Assembly: GCF_900099555.1 (NCBI RefSeq)
Contig: NZ_FMWM01000002.1
Location: 1,547,629 to 1,611,628 of the forward strand
Length of the DNA: 64,000 nucleotides
DNA from: Peptoniphilus raoultii
Lineage (GTDB): Bacteria > Bacillota > Clostridia > Tissierellales > Peptoniphilaceae
Direction of reading: 5' to 3'
The position numbers were made by a program, and so were the translations under genes. The notes beneath the pieces were generated by a model. The model saw only the letters and a program-made list of their open reading frames with translations, was not told where the DNA came from and searched no databases. Numbering within the stretch: the first letter of the stretch is position 1; each line of letters starts with the position of its first letter. This document shows positions 54,421 to 64,000 of this stretch, piece by piece.

Positions 54421-54942
54421 TTAAAATGGTATGTCATCATTATCCATGGGGAAAAATCCATCCCCATCTGAATCTCCGTTTGAACTTGGAAAATCGTCAT
54501 TATAAGCTGAATTTACTGGCGGATTATTAGCCGGCTTACTTGTAGCTTGATTATAGTTTGTATTTCCATAATCTTCTCTATTGAAATTTCCACCATAGGA
54601 TCCACCAGATGATTTAGAAACAAAATCAAGGGAATTTACAACAACTTCAGTTGTATAAACTCTTCTTCCATCTTTTTCATAGGAACCTGTTTGAATTCTA
54701 CCTTCAATCCCTATTTGATCACCCTTATGGAAATAATTAGCTATAAGTTCAGCTTGACTTCTCCAGGCAGTACATGAAATAAAGTCTGCTGTTGGCTGAC
54801 CTGCTGCTTCAGCTTCAGCTTTTCTTTCCTTACTTAAACGCCTGTCACAAGCCACTGTAAATCTTACAATTGCAGTGCCTTGAGGTGTATATCTTAATTC
54901 AGGATCTCTTACTAATCTTCCAAATAAACAACAACTGTTCAT
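54421..54942 (-). CDS. ssb: Single-stranded DNA-binding protein
   Basis: 173 residues. OB-fold about 1-105 (LFGRLVRDPELRYTPQGTAI, FISCTAWRSQAELIANYF), a Gly/Asn/Ser-rich linker, and the acidic tip DNDDIPF that recruits partner proteins. Between rpsF and rpsR. Confidence 0.97.
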   Translation of the reverse strand: MNSCCLFGRLVRDPELRYTPQGTAIVRFTVACDRRLSKERKAEAEAAGQPTADFISCTAWRSQAELIANYFHKGDQIGIEGRIQTGSYEKDGRRVYTTEVVVNSLDFVSKSSGGSYGGNFNREDYGNTNYNQATSKPANNPPVNSAYNDDFPSSNGDSDGDGFFPMDNDDIPF

Positions 54943-54951
54943 AATTTCTCC

Positions 54952-55236
54952 TTATTCATCTACTTTTATTACCATAATTCTCATAACAGGATCACTAATT
55001 CTTGCAATTCTGTTTATTTCTAGAATTTCTGTAGGATCACATTCAAATTCAACAAAGATATAATAAGCTTCTTGTTTATATTCGATTTCATAGGCAAGTT
55101 TTCTCATTCCCCATTCATCGATATTGTTAATTTTTCCATGTTCTTCCATAACATTTTTTATTCTTGTAAAAGAAGCTTCTCTTTTTTCTTCTTCTACTTC
55201 AGGATAAAACATTATAACTGCTTCGTACTTATTCAT
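54952..55236 (-). CDS. rpsF: 30S ribosomal protein S6
   Basis: 94 residues, MNKYEAVIMFYPEVEEEKRE onward, with the conserved WGMRKLAYEIEYKQEAYYIF (about 43-62). First gene of its operon; AGGAGGTG before the ATG. The leader holds a small hairpin that may take part in S6:S18 feedback. Confidence 0.97.
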   Translation of the reverse strand: MNKYEAVIMFYPEVEEEKREASFTRIKNVMEEHGKINNIDEWGMRKLAYEIEYKQEAYYIFVEFECDPTEILEINRIARISDPVMRIMVIKVDE

Positions 55237-55260
55237 AATTCACCTCCTCATGGACTAATG

Positions 55261-55279
55261 GCATAGAAATTATCTATGC
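55261..55279 (-). promoter_or_regulatory. Leader hairpin before rpsF
   Basis: GCATAGA-TAATT-TCTATGC, 7-bp perfect stem about 13 bases upstream of the ribosome-binding site. The CCG bulge known for S6:S18 leaders was not recognised, so regulation is only possible. Confidence 0.45.
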
Positions 55280-55302
55280 AAGGATTATATTTAACCTAAA
55301 AA

Positions 55303-55331
55303 ATTATACAGGAATAATTTATTCTTGTCAA
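55303..55331 (-). promoter_or_regulatory. Consensus promoter of rpsF-ssb-rpsR
   Basis: TTGACA (55326-55331) and TATAAT (55303-55308), 17-bp spacing; the -35 lies in the last codons and stop of rpoC. Confidence 0.93.
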
Positions 55332-58300
55332 ACTAAGCCTTGATTTTCTTCAACTGTTTCCTTAACTTCTATTTCTTTTCTCTTAACTATTTCAGAATTT
55401 TCCAAAATATTGTAATTTTCTTTTAATTCTTTTGAAACGTCAATTTGGACTTTTCTATTTCTTCTAGCTCCAGTTCCAGCAGGAATTAATTGGCCAATGA
55501 TTATATTTTCTTTAAGGCCGTGAAGAGTATCTTCCTTTCCTTTTATGGCAGCATCTGTTAAAACTCTTGTAGTTTCTTGGAAGGATGCAGCTGATAGGAA
55601 GGAATCCGTTGCAAGGGAAGCCTTGGTAATTCCAAGTAAAGTTTCCTTTCCTACTGCCGGATTTTTGCCTTCTTTTTCCATTTCCTTATTGACGCTTTTA
55701 AATTCTGAAGAATCAACTAAAGTTCCTGGCAAAAAGTTTGTATCTCCTGCTTCATCAATTTTAACTTTTGATAGCATTTGTCTTACAATGATTTCAATGT
55801 GCTTATCATTAATATCTACACCTTGAAGTCTGTAAACTCTTTGAACTTCCTTAACAATATATTCTTCAACACCCTTAGCACCCTTTACTCTTAAAAGGTC
55901 TTGAGGGTAAACACTACCTTGAGTTAATTCATCTCCAGCTTTTACAAAGTCGCCATTTTTAACCTTAAGTCTAGCACCATATACTAAGTTGTAGGAATCT
56001 TTCGTTCCTTCTTCATTTGTAATTACAATTTCTTTTTTCTTATTAGTTTCTCTAATTTCAACTTCGCCATCATGCTCTGCAATAATTGCAAGACCCTTAG
56101 GCTTTCTGGCTTCAAAAAGTTCTTCAACTCTAGGAAGACCTTGAGTAATATCTGCCGCTTGAGCAACACCGCCTGTATGGAATGTTCTCATTGTTAATTG
56201 AGTACCAGGTTCTCCAATTGATTGAGCTGCAATAACTCCAACAGCTTCTCCAACACCAACAGGATTTCCAGTTGCAAGATTTCTGCCATAACAGTGCCCA
56301 CAAACTCCAGTCTTATTTTTACAGCCTAAAACTGTTCTAACCTTAACTTCTTTTATGCCTGCACCAACAATTTTTTCTGCAGCTTCATCAGAAATTTCTG
56401 TGTTTTCTTTAACTAACATTTCTCCCGTATTAGGATCTACTATATCTTCAAAGGCATATCTTCCGCAAATTCTGTCAAATAAGTCTTCAATTACTTCCTT
56501 GCCATCTGTAAAGGCTTTGGCAACTAAATATTCATCACTATGACAGTCTTCTTCCTGAACAATAATTTGTTGAGATACGTCAACAAGTCTTCTTGTCAAA
56601 TATCCTGAGTCGGCAGTTCTTAAAGCTGTATCAGCAAGACCCTTTCTGGATCCATGGGCTGACATATAAAATTCAAGCACACTTAGTCCTTCTCTGAAGT
56701 TTGAAGTAATTGGCACTTCTATTGTCCTTCCTGATGGAGATGCCATAAGTCCACGCATACCTGCAAGCTGTCTGATTTGGTTTTTAGAACCTCTGGCTCC
56801 AGAATCCGCCATAATATAAATGTTATTTAGGGGATCAAAACCATCCATAACATCTTCTGTTAAGTCATCAGTTGCAGTGTTCCAAATGTCAATTACTTTT
56901 TCATATCTTTCTTCATCTGAAATAAGACCACGTCTATAGGCTTTTTCATATTTGTCTACTTCCTTTTGAGCCTTGTCAAGAATTTCAGGTTTAGTCTCTG
57001 GAATTTGTACGTCGCCCATAGAAATAGAAATTGCACCAATTGTTGAATAGTGGTAGCCTGCTGATTTAATATTATCGAGCAGCTTTGCAGTTCCAATATT
57101 TCCGTGTTTTTTATAGGTCTTTTCAATAATTTTTCCTAATAGTTTTTTGTCAATTACTCTATCAATTTCAAGGGAATATTTATCTTCATCTCTATTGACA
57201 AAACCCAAATCTTGAGGGATAAACTCATTTACTATAAATCTTCCCACAGATGATGCAACAATTTTACCTCTCTTGTCATTTTCATCTGCATATCTTCTAA
57301 TTTTTACATGAGCTTGCAAATGTAAATATCCACAATAGTAGGCGTGCATCATTTCGTCAAAGGAAACAAATACCGATCCATCTCCCTTTAATTTATCTTT
57401 CCTATCAAGAGTTAGATAATAACATCCTAAAATCATATCTTGAGTAGGCGTTGTAATAGGCTTGCCATCCTTTAATGCCAAAATATTATTAGTTGATAGC
57501 ATTAAAAGTCTTGCTTCAGCTTGAGCTTCCATAGAAAGTGGAAGATGGACAGCCATTTGATCACCGTCAAAGTCGGCGTTATAAGCTGTACAAGATAAGG
57601 GATGAAGTTTTATTGCCTTTCCTTCTACAAGAACGGGTTCAAAGGCTTGAATACCCAGTCTGTGAAGAGTAGGGGCACGGTTTAAAAGCACTGGATGATC
57701 CTTTATTACATCTTCTAAAACATCCCACACATCTTCTCTAACTCTTTCAACCATTCTCTTTGCAGATTTAATGTTGTGGGCAAGACCTCTTGCAACAAGT
57801 TCTTTCATGACAAAGGGTTTAAATAATTCAAGAGCCATATTTTTTGGAAGACCGCATTGGTAAAATTTCAAATCTGGACCAACGACAATTACGCTACGTC
57901 CTGAATAGTCAACTCTCTTACCTAAAAGATTTTGTCTAAACCTACCTTGTTTTCCCTTAAGCATTTCTGATAAGGATTTTAAAGGCCTATTTCCAGGGCC
58001 AGTTACTGGCCTTCCACGCCTTCCGTTATCAATTAAAGCATCAACTGCTTCTTGCAACATTCTCTTTTCATTTCTAACAATAATGTCAGGCGCATTTATA
58101 TCCATTAACTTTTTAAGTCTATTATTTCTATTAATAATTCTTCTATAGAGGTCATTTAAATCACTTGTAGCAAATCTTCCCCCATCAAGCTGAACCATAG
58201 GTCTTAAATCTGGTGGAATTACTGGAATTGCCTCTAAAATCATCCAAGTTGGATTATTTCCTGATTGGAGAAAGGCATCAATTACTTCAAGTCTTCTTGT

Positions 58301-58924
58301 AATACGAATTTTCTTTTGTCCAGTTGCATTTTCAAGGTCTGCTGTCAGCTCATCATTTTCTTTTTGAAGATCAACCTTTTCTAAAAGGTCTTTAATGGCT
58401 TCAGCACCCATTTTGGCAGTAAATTTATCTCCATATTCTCTCTTAAATTCTCTATATTCAGTTTCCGTTAAAAGCTGCTTTTCGTAGAGAACAGTTTCTC
58501 CAGGAGCAACATCTGTTACTACGTAAGAAGCAAAGTAAAGAATCTTTTCAAGAGCTCTTAGACTCATGTCAAGAACAAGACCCATTCTTGAAGGTATGCC
58601 CTTAAAGTACCAAATATGTGATACTGGGGCTGCAAGTTCAATATGGCCCATTCTTTCACGTCTAACCTTGGCCTTTGTTACCTCAACTCCACATTTTTCG
58701 CAGACCACTCCCTTAAATCTAATTCTCTTATATTTGCCGCAGGAACATTCCCAGTCCTTAGTAGGGCCGAAGATTTTTTCGCAAAAAAGTCCTTCCTTTT
58801 CAGGTTTTAGGGTTCTGTAATTTATAGTTTCAGGTTTTTTAACTTCTCCATATGACCATTCTCTAATTTTTTCAGGAGAGGCTAAACCAATTTTAATTGA
58901 ATGGAATAATTCGTGTTCGCTCAA
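55328..58924 (-). CDS. rpoC: DNA-directed RNA polymerase beta' subunit
   Basis: 1198 residues, the typical Firmicutes length without large insertions. Zinc ribbon near residues 58-76 (CSCGKY ... CEKCGVEV), catalytic [16 protein letters not shown] near 450, bridge helix/trigger loop region ([30 protein letters not shown]). A second cysteine set [13 protein letters not shown] lies near 890. Follows rpoB by 17 bp. Confidence 0.98.
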   Translation of the reverse strand: MSEHELFHSIKIGLASPEKIREWSYGEVKKPETINYRTLKPEKEGLFCEKIFGPTKDWECSCGKYKRIRFKGVVCEKCGVEVTKAKVRRERMGHIELAAPVSHIWYFKGIPSRMGLVLDMSLRALEKILYFASYVVTDVAPGETVLYEKQLLTETEYREFKREYGDKFTAKMGAEAIKDLLEKVDLQKENDELTADLENATGQKKIRITRRLEVIDAFLQSGNNPTWMILEAIPVIPPDLRPMVQLDGGRFATSDLNDLYRRIINRNNRLKKLMDINAPDIIVRNEKRMLQEAVDALIDNGRRGRPVTGPGNRPLKSLSEMLKGKQGRFRQNLLGKRVDYSGRSVIVVGPDLKFYQCGLPKNMALELFKPFVMKELVARGLAHNIKSAKRMVERVREDVWDVLEDVIKDHPVLLNRAPTLHRLGIQAFEPVLVEGKAIKLHPLSCTAYNADFDGDQMAVHLPLSMEAQAEARLLMLSTNNILALKDGKPITTPTQDMILGCYYLTLDRKDKLKGDGSVFVSFDEMMHAYYCGYLHLQAHVKIRRYADENDKRGKIVASSVGRFIVNEFIPQDLGFVNRDEDKYSLEIDRVIDKKLLGKIIEKTYKKHGNIGTAKLLDNIKSAGYHYSTIGAISISMGDVQIPETKPEILDKAQKEVDKYEKAYRRGLISDEERYEKVIDIWNTATDDLTEDVMDGFDPLNNIYIMADSGARGSKNQIRQLAGMRGLMASPSGRTIEVPITSNFREGLSVLEFYMSAHGSRKGLADTALRTADSGYLTRRLVDVSQQIIVQEEDCHSDEYLVAKAFTDGKEVIEDLFDRICGRYAFEDIVDPNTGEMLVKENTEISDEAAEKIVGAGIKEVKVRTVLGCKNKTGVCGHCYGRNLATGNPVGVGEAVGVIAAQSIGEPGTQLTMRTFHTGGVAQAADITQGLPRVEELFEARKPKGLAIIAEHDGEVEIRETNKKKEIVITNEEGTKDSYNLVYGARLKVKNGDFVKAGDELTQGSVYPQDLLRVKGAKGVEEYIVKEVQRVYRLQGVDINDKHIEIIVRQMLSKVKIDEAGDTNFLPGTLVDSSEFKSVNKEMEKEGKNPAVGKETLLGITKASLATDSFLSAASFQETTRVLTDAAIKGKEDTLHGLKENIIIGQLIPAGTGARRNRKVQIDVSKELKENYNILENSEIVKRKEIEVKETVEENQGLV

Positions 58925-58941
58925 AAGGATACTCCTTTCTC

Positions 58942-61900
58942 TTATTCATCAAAATCACTTTGAGAATCTTCATCATCATCGTCAAATTCTTCATCTTCAT
59001 CAGCTAGAGAAAAATTATCCATAGCTTCAACTTCTTCTCCTGAAATTGTTCTAATGCCTGTTGAAGAACTCGTGATTGTGTTTTCTATTAAATCCTTAAC
59101 ATCCTTATCATCGCCAATAGAATCAATTTTTGTCAAATCATCTTCATCTGTTTCAAGATCAACAGGATTTCCAAATTCGTCAAGCACTTCTATTTCTAAG
59201 GCAAGTGATTGAAGTTCTTTTATTAAAACTTTAAAGGATTCGGGAATTCCTGGTTGAGGAATATTTTCTCCTTTAACAATTGCTTCATAAGTTTTTACAC
59301 GGCCTACAATATCATCTGATTTTACAGTAAGCATTTCTTGCAATGTGTAGGATGCTCCATAGGCTTCTAAGGCCCAAACTTCCATTTCTCCAAATCTTTG
59401 TCCTCCAAATTGTGCCTTTCCTCCTAGTGGCTGTTGAGTAACTAGGGAGTAAGGCCCAGTTGAACGAGCATGGATTTTTTCGTCTACTAAATGGTGAAGT
59501 TTTAACATATACATATAACCAACTGTTACTGGATGGTCAAATTCTTCGCCAGTTCTGCCGTCACGAAGCTGAATTTTTCCGTCATAAGGATAACCAGCCA
59601 TTTCTAAAGATTCAAAAATATCTTCTTCATTTGCACCATCAAAGACTGGTGTTGCAACATGCCAACCAAGTTTTTTAGCAGCAAGTCCTAAATGGACTTC
59701 AAGAACTTGTCCCAAATTCATACGAGATGGAACGCCAAGGGGATTTAAAACAATTTGAATTGGTGTGCCATCAGGCATATAGGGCATGTCTTCTGAAGGA
59801 AGTACCCTTGAAATAACACCCTTGTTTCCGTGACGACCGCACATTTTATCTCCAACTTGGATTTTTCTCTTAGTTGCAACAAAAACTCTTACCATTTCAT
59901 TAACACCCGGTTGAAGTTCATCACCTTCTGCCCTTGTAAATGTTCTAACGTCAACAACAATTCCATGTTCACCATGGGGTAGCCTTAAAGATGTGTCACG
60001 CACTTCTCTAGCCTTTTCGCCAAAAATTGAACGAAGTAGTCTTTCTTCTGCTGAAAGTTCTGTTTCTCCCTTTGGAGTAACTTTTCCAACTAAAATATCT
60101 CCTGGTTTTACTTCAGCTCCAATTCTAATGACTCCAAGATCGTCAAGATCTTTTAACATATCAGGACCCACATTTGGAATGTCACGAGTGATTTCTTCAG
60201 GTCCAAGTTTCGTATCTCTTGCTTCTGATTCATATTCTTCTATATGAAGAGAAGTTAAAGTATCATTTATAACAAGTTCTTGATTAACAAGAACGGCATC
60301 TTCATAGTTATAGCCTTCCCAGTTCATAAAAGCTATTAAGATATTTTTACCAAGAGCCATTTCGCCCATATCAGTTGAAGGACCGTCAGCAATAATTTCG
60401 CCTTTTTTTACTCTTTGTCCTTCCTTAACAATAGGTCTTTGGTTTATAGTTGTTCCTTGGTTGCCGCCAATAAATTTATGAAGCTTATAAAAAATTAATG
60501 ACTTGTCACTATCCTTCCTAAGTTCAATATGGCGGGCATCAACTTTTTCAATTATTCCATCATCTGTGCAAACAATTACAACTCCTGAGTCCTTTGCAGC
60601 CCTATATTCAATTCCTGTTCCAACAATAGGTGCTTCTGTTGTAAGAAGGGGCACAGCTTGTCTTTGCATATTAGCTCCCATAAGAGCTCTATTGGCATCG
60701 TCATTTTCAAGGAAAGGAATCATTGATGTACCAACGGCAACAATTTGTTGAGGAGATACGTCCATGTAAGTTACATCATTAACATCAAAAATATCTACAA
60801 TACCTTCATGACCTCTGGCTGCAATTCTCTTGGCAATAAATTTTCCATCACTATCAAGTTTTTCATAAGATTGAGCAATAATTTGTTCATATTCTACATC
60901 TGCAGTTAAATATTCAATTGTATCTGTAACAACTCCATCCACAACTTTTCTATAAGGAGTTTCAATAAATCCATATTCATTAATTCTAGCATAAGTTGTA
61001 AGTGAAGTTATAAGGCCAATGTTAGGGCCTTCAGGCGTTTCAATCGGGCACATTCTTCCATAGTGTGAGTTATGGACGTCACGCACTTCAAAACCAGCTC
61101 TATCTCTACTTAAACCACCAGGTCCTAGTGCAGATAACCTTCTCTTGTGGGTTAATTCTGATAGAGGGTTATTTTGGTCCATAAATTGTGAAAGTTGTGA
61201 AGAACCGAAAAATTCTTTAATGGCAGCTGTAACAGGTCTAATATTTATTAGGGATTGAGGAGTTGTAGCCTCAATATCTTGTACAGTCATCCTTTCACGA
61301 ATCACACGTTCCATTCTGGAAATACCGATTCTAAATTGATTTTGTAAAAGTTCGCCAACAGATCTAATTCTTCTGTTGCCAAGATGGTCAATGTCATCAA
61401 CAAAACCAACTTGTCCCATTAGGTCAAACTCATAATTAATGGCAGCTATCATGTCGTCAATAATAATGTGTTTTGGGCTTAACTTATGGGTATTTTTTAA
61501 TAACTCTTCCTTAAGTTTTTCTTCATCATTAGCAAACTCTTCGTAAATAGCCTTAAAAGTCGGATAATGAACTTTTTCCTTAAAGCCCAAATCCCTAAGG
61601 TCAAAGGAAAGATCAAAAGATGAAGGAAGACAGAAGTTATTTCCAATTACAATTACTTCCTTTGATTCTTCTTCATCAAAGGGATTAATTACCTTCAACA
61701 AAACTCTATTAATTCCTGCATTTTCAATTTCAAAGGCCTTTTCCCTGTCAAGCTTTTGCCCACTTTCTGCAATAACTTCACCAGTTTCAGGATTTACAAG
61801 GTCCTCAGCTAAAAAATGATTTTCAATCCTTGCAGCAATGCCAAGTTTTTTGTTAAATTTATATCTACCAACATGAGCTAAATCATATCTTCTTTCATCA

Positions 61901-62676
61901 AAAAACATATTTTCAAAAAGAGATTTAGCACTGTCAAGGGTTGGCGGTTCTCCAGGTCTTAATTTCTTATAAATTTCTAAAAGAGCCTCTTCCCTTGTAG
62001 AAGTTGTATCTTTTTCAAAAGTCTTTATAAGAGATTCATTTTCGCCAAGAATTTCAGTTATTTCTCTGTTAGATTCAACTCCAATTGCACGAGCAAGAAT
62101 TGTGATAGGAAGCTTTCTTGTCCTATCAATACGAACATTAATAACCCCTTGGGCATCAGTTTCAAATTCCAGCCAAGCTCCACGATTTGGAATTAAAGTT
62201 GCAGAATATAATTTCTTACCGGTCTTGTCCCTATCTTCTTTAAAATAGGCTCCTGGACTTCTTACAAGTTGTGATACAACAACACGTTCCGCACCATTAA
62301 TAACAAAAGTACCAGTAGGAGTCATAAGAGGTAGATCCCCCATAAAAACTTCTTGTTCCTTAACTTCGCCAGTTTCGCTATTAATAAGTCTAACCTTAAC
62401 CTTTAAAGGTGCAGAATAATTTGTATCTCTTTTTTTCGATTCGTCAACATCATACTTAATATCATCAGAAATATAATAGTCAACAAATTCTAAAATTAAT
62501 TTGCCCGAGTAATCCTCAATAGGTGAGACATCGTCAAAAACTTCTCTTAACCCTTCCTTGATAAACCAATCAAAGGAAGAAGTCTGCACTTCAAGAAGAT
62601 TTGGTAAACTCAACACCTCATCTACACGAGAAAAGCTCATTCTCTCACGTTTCCCATATTTCACAGGATGTGCCAT
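58942..62676 (-). CDS. rpoB: DNA-directed RNA polymerase beta subunit
   Basis: 1244 residues. The rifampicin region [20 protein letters not shown] and [17 protein letters not shown] carries the residues of susceptible strains (Asp, His and Ser at the positions called 516, 526 and 531 in E. coli numbering). The C-terminus is acidic ([20 protein letters not shown]), as in many relatives. Own promoter about 80 bp upstream; no rplJL before it, unlike the common order. Confidence 0.98.
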   Translation of the reverse strand: MAHPVKYGKRERMSFSRVDEVLSLPNLLEVQTSSFDWFIKEGLREVFDDVSPIEDYSGKLILEFVDYYISDDIKYDVDESKKRDTNYSAPLKVKVRLINSETGEVKEQEVFMGDLPLMTPTGTFVINGAERVVVSQLVRSPGAYFKEDRDKTGKKLYSATLIPNRGAWLEFETDAQGVINVRIDRTRKLPITILARAIGVESNREITEILGENESLIKTFEKDTTSTREEALLEIYKKLRPGEPPTLDSAKSLFENMFFDERRYDLAHVGRYKFNKKLGIAARIENHFLAEDLVNPETGEVIAESGQKLDREKAFEIENAGINRVLLKVINPFDEEESKEVIVIGNNFCLPSSFDLSFDLRDLGFKEKVHYPTFKAIYEEFANDEEKLKEELLKNTHKLSPKHIIIDDMIAAINYEFDLMGQVGFVDDIDHLGNRRIRSVGELLQNQFRIGISRMERVIRERMTVQDIEATTPQSLINIRPVTAAIKEFFGSSQLSQFMDQNNPLSELTHKRRLSALGPGGLSRDRAGFEVRDVHNSHYGRMCPIETPEGPNIGLITSLTTYARINEYGFIETPYRKVVDGVVTDTIEYLTADVEYEQIIAQSYEKLDSDGKFIAKRIAARGHEGIVDIFDVNDVTYMDVSPQQIVAVGTSMIPFLENDDANRALMGANMQRQAVPLLTTEAPIVGTGIEYRAAKDSGVVIVCTDDGIIEKVDARHIELRKDSDKSLIFYKLHKFIGGNQGTTINQRPIVKEGQRVKKGEIIADGPSTDMGEMALGKNILIAFMNWEGYNYEDAVLVNQELVINDTLTSLHIEEYESEARDTKLGPEEITRDIPNVGPDMLKDLDDLGVIRIGAEVKPGDILVGKVTPKGETELSAEERLLRSIFGEKAREVRDTSLRLPHGEHGIVVDVRTFTRAEGDELQPGVNEMVRVFVATKRKIQVGDKMCGRHGNKGVISRVLPSEDMPYMPDGTPIQIVLNPLGVPSRMNLGQVLEVHLGLAAKKLGWHVATPVFDGANEEDIFESLEMAGYPYDGKIQLRDGRTGEEFDHPVTVGYMYMLKLHHLVDEKIHARSTGPYSLVTQQPLGGKAQFGGQRFGEMEVWALEAYGASYTLQEMLTVKSDDIVGRVKTYEAIVKGENIPQPGIPESFKVLIKELQSLALEIEVLDEFGNPVDLETDEDDLTKIDSIGDDKDVKDLIENTITSSSTGIRTISGEEVEAMDNFSLADEDEEFDDDDEDSQSDFDE

Positions 62677-62710
62677 TTTTTCACCCTAGCCTTTCATGAG
62701 TAATTTCCTA

Positions 62711-62738
62711 AATTAGAGGACACTTATCCACTCTAATT
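62711..62738 (-). promoter_or_regulatory. Hairpin in the rpoB leader
   Basis: AATTAGAG / CTCTAATT (62731-62738 with 62711-62718) around a 12-base loop; no U run follows, so not a terminator. Role unknown. Confidence 0.5.
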
Positions 62739-62756
62739 ATTATTATGCAAATAGTT

Positions 62757-62785
62757 ATTTTATCATAAATAGTCAATATATTCAA
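62757..62785 (-). promoter_or_regulatory. Promoter of rpoB-rpoC
   Basis: TTGAAT (62780-62785) and TAAAAT (62757-62762), 17-bp spacing. A second TTGACT nearby lacks a -10 at suitable distance. Confidence 0.65.
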
Positions 62786-63127
62786 GCTATTAAATCAGCA
62801 AAAATCCATTTTTTGCAATTTTAAAAACTGATGTAAGGACAAAAAAATATTAATAATATGTAAAAATTAAAAATATCTTAAAAGCAATTTTTAAAATAAT
62901 TATGGATATTATTATCCTAATAATATTTATTTCAGTTGAGAGTAAGAAATTTAGAAGTTAATGGAAAATAATTAATGGTTAATTGCAAGAATTTAATTAA
63001 ATGATTTTTATATATGTATGTAAAGAACAAAATATTTATTAATATAAGTTTATTTTTATGATGATTAGTTAATAGATAACTTTATTATAAAAACACTTTT
63101 AAAAACTGACATTCTATTATGTAAATC
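62786..63127. other. AT-rich intergenic stretch without recognised gene
   Basis: About 340 bp, nearly all A/T. No open frame of note and no RNA gene recognised. It holds an AT hairpin (62906-62926, ATATTATTA-TCC-TAATAATAT) and two copies of TTTTAAAAACTGA (near 62818 and 63097). Promoter and spacer function only is supported. Confidence 0.6.
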
Positions 63128-63150
63128 AAAAAAAGGCGGCCGAAGCCGCC
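63128..63150 (-). terminator. Terminator after the 2-hydroxyacyl-CoA dehydratase gene
   Basis: Minus strand GGCGGC-TTCG-GCCGCC, a UUCG tetraloop hairpin, followed by seven T. Confidence 0.95.
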
Positions 63151-63163
63151 AAAATTTTCTTTT

Positions 63164-64000
63164 TTATGCTCTATTAAGTTCAACCATTTCGCTAAATGTT
63201 TCTAGCTGTGTTTTTACTTGTCCAAAGTCTGTCATTTGTTGATCATAACCCATTTTAATTAGTGGAATTCCTTCTTTTTCAAAAGCTTGTTTTAATGATG
63301 GGTATTCCATTTCTTCTGTATCGTTAAAGTTCATCATAAATAATAGGCATCCATCTGCGTCATTATCTATGGCTAAATCAACAACATATTTTGGTCTTTT
63401 CCAAATATCCGGGTCATAAAGAATTGGATCTTCGTCCATTCTTGCAAATTGATCTGCAAGTGCATACATTGGATCTTCAATTGATGTATCAACATCTATC
63501 TTTAAGGCTCTTGATTCATGGGCAAGGTCATCAGCAACAACATTTATGTTAAAATTATCTAAAACTTTAAGTAGTCCTGGATTGTCTGCAATAATTCCTG
63601 AAAGGACAACCCTTGGTCCTGAATTTTCTTCTTCAGGAAGTTTCTTAAGTTCATCAATTAATTCTTTAAGCATTTTTGAATGTTCGTCTTTTAACATAAA
63701 GTAAGATGCCTTTAAAACGTTACATCTGTCAGATGCTTTAATTGTTTTTGAATAGTCGCCACAAAGTTTAATAAATTCTCTTTTTAATGCTCTATTTTCA
63801 TTATAAACTTCAAAAGCTTTCTTAAGATTTTCATCAGTAATTTTTACTTCGCAAACATCTTCAAGTCTTTCTTTCGCCTTTTCAAATATTTTTGCATTGT
63901 AAGTTTTACCAAAATCTTCTTTTCTATGTTGAGCGTGGTTTAAAAATACCATTGGAATTTTTAGACCTACTGAAACTTTATAATTTTGAGAAAGTGGTCT
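63164..64000 (-). CDS. 2-hydroxyacyl-CoA dehydratase component (HgdB/FldC-like), 5' end outside window
   Basis: The frame is open to the window edge, giving at least 278 C-terminal residues (RPLSQNYKVSVGLKIPMVFL at the edge). Family marks: FLNHAQHRKEDFGK, GDYSKTIKASDRCNVLKASY, RVVLSGIIADNPGLLKVLDN and the end IPLIKMGYDQQMTDFGQVKT. The enzyme dehydrates 2-hydroxyacyl-CoA (for example 2-hydroxyglutaryl-CoA from glutamate) with a [4Fe-4S] cluster and a ketyl radical. At the late position where many homologues have MKFCDPEE, this protein has MMNFNDTEE, without Cys. Activator and partner subunit would lie to the right. Confidence 0.85.
   Translation of the reverse strand, partial: RPLSQNYKVSVGLKIPMVFLNHAQHRKEDFGKTYNAKIFEKAKERLEDVCEVKITDENLKKAFEVYNENRALKREFIKLCGDYSKTIKASDRCNVLKASYFMLKDEHSKMLKELIDELKKLPEEENSGPRVVLSGIIADNPGLLKVLDNFNINVVADDLAHESRALKIDVDTSIEDPMYALADQFARMDEDPILYDPDIWKRPKYVVDLAIDNDADGCLLFMMNFNDTEEMEYPSLKQAFEKEGIPLIKMGYDQQMTDFGQVKTQLETFSEMVELNRA

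Noticed and set aside
62786-63127. Small RNA or origin-like element
   Set aside because: The stretch is AT-rich with one hairpin and a 13-bp direct repeat, but no promoter, DnaA-box cluster or RNA family could be supported.

Overview
This window is a low-GC (by eye about one third G+C) chromosomal segment from an anaerobic Firmicute, most likely a member of the Tissierellia/Peptoniphilaceae (Peptoniphilus, Anaerococcus or Finegoldia type). The reasons are the low-GC ribosomal gene set with a zinc-type S14, a V/A-type ATPase operon, an electron-transfer flavoprotein pair, a 2-hydroxyacyl-CoA dehydratase component typical of amino-acid fermentation, two T-box leaders and strong AGGAGG ribosome-binding sites. 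The genus is an inference. Most genes lie on the minus strand.

Layout. 1-9.6 kb: the S10/spc ribosomal protein operon, rpsJ to the start of secY, read right to left from a consensus promoter and a structured leader. 9.7-11.6 kb: etfB-etfA on the plus strand. 11.6-12.7 kb: rplJ-rplL with an L10 leader and attenuator. 12.8-15.3 kb: biotin genes bioY-bioD-bioA (plus). 15.3-16 kb: a HTH/desulfoferrodoxin-like regulator split by a frameshift. 16.1-19.2 kb: a 1000-residue S-layer-anchored beta-helix surface protein with a G9 tract near its start. 19.3-21.5 kb: rpmG-secE-nusG-rplK-rplA. 21.5-27 kb: an unknown protein, a nuclease-helicase fusion of the DinG type, trmL and a flavoprotein. 27-30 kb: the methionine ABC transporter metN-metI-metQ behind a methionine T-box. 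30-33.3 kb: a possible bacteriocin/immunity pair whose promoter spacer is a TA repeat, plus an unknown anchored protein. 33.3-35.5 kb: thrS behind a threonine T-box. 35.5-37.5 kb: a predicted GME-fold protein, a TrmH/SpoU methyltransferase and a DUF4342 protein. 37.6-38.9 kb: infC-rpmI-rplT with an L20 leader; infC appears to start with AUU. 38.9-40.2 kb: uracil permease. 40.2-40.8 kb: a 556-bp internally deleted IS. 41-42.2 kb: an orphan CofE-like ligase. 42.3-50.8 kb: the V-type ATPase operon. 50.8-51.6 kb: an EamA transporter pseudogene. 51.7-55.3 kb: hpf, an unknown plus-strand gene and rpsF-ssb-rpsR. 55.3-62.8 kb: rpoB-rpoC. 63.2-64 kb: a partial 2-hydroxyacyl-CoA dehydratase component.

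The core is the translation and transcription machinery, with feedback leaders (L10, L20, S10, rplK/rplA hairpins, a terminator in front of rpmG). The usually continuous L11/beta/S10 block is broken into modules with accessory loci between them. The best leads for unusual biology are two probable phase-variation switches (the G9 tract in the surface protein and the (TA)8 promoter spacer before the secreted-protein/membrane-protein pair), several decayed or frameshifted genes, and unassigned conserved-looking proteins. I saw no tRNA, rRNA or CRISPR array.
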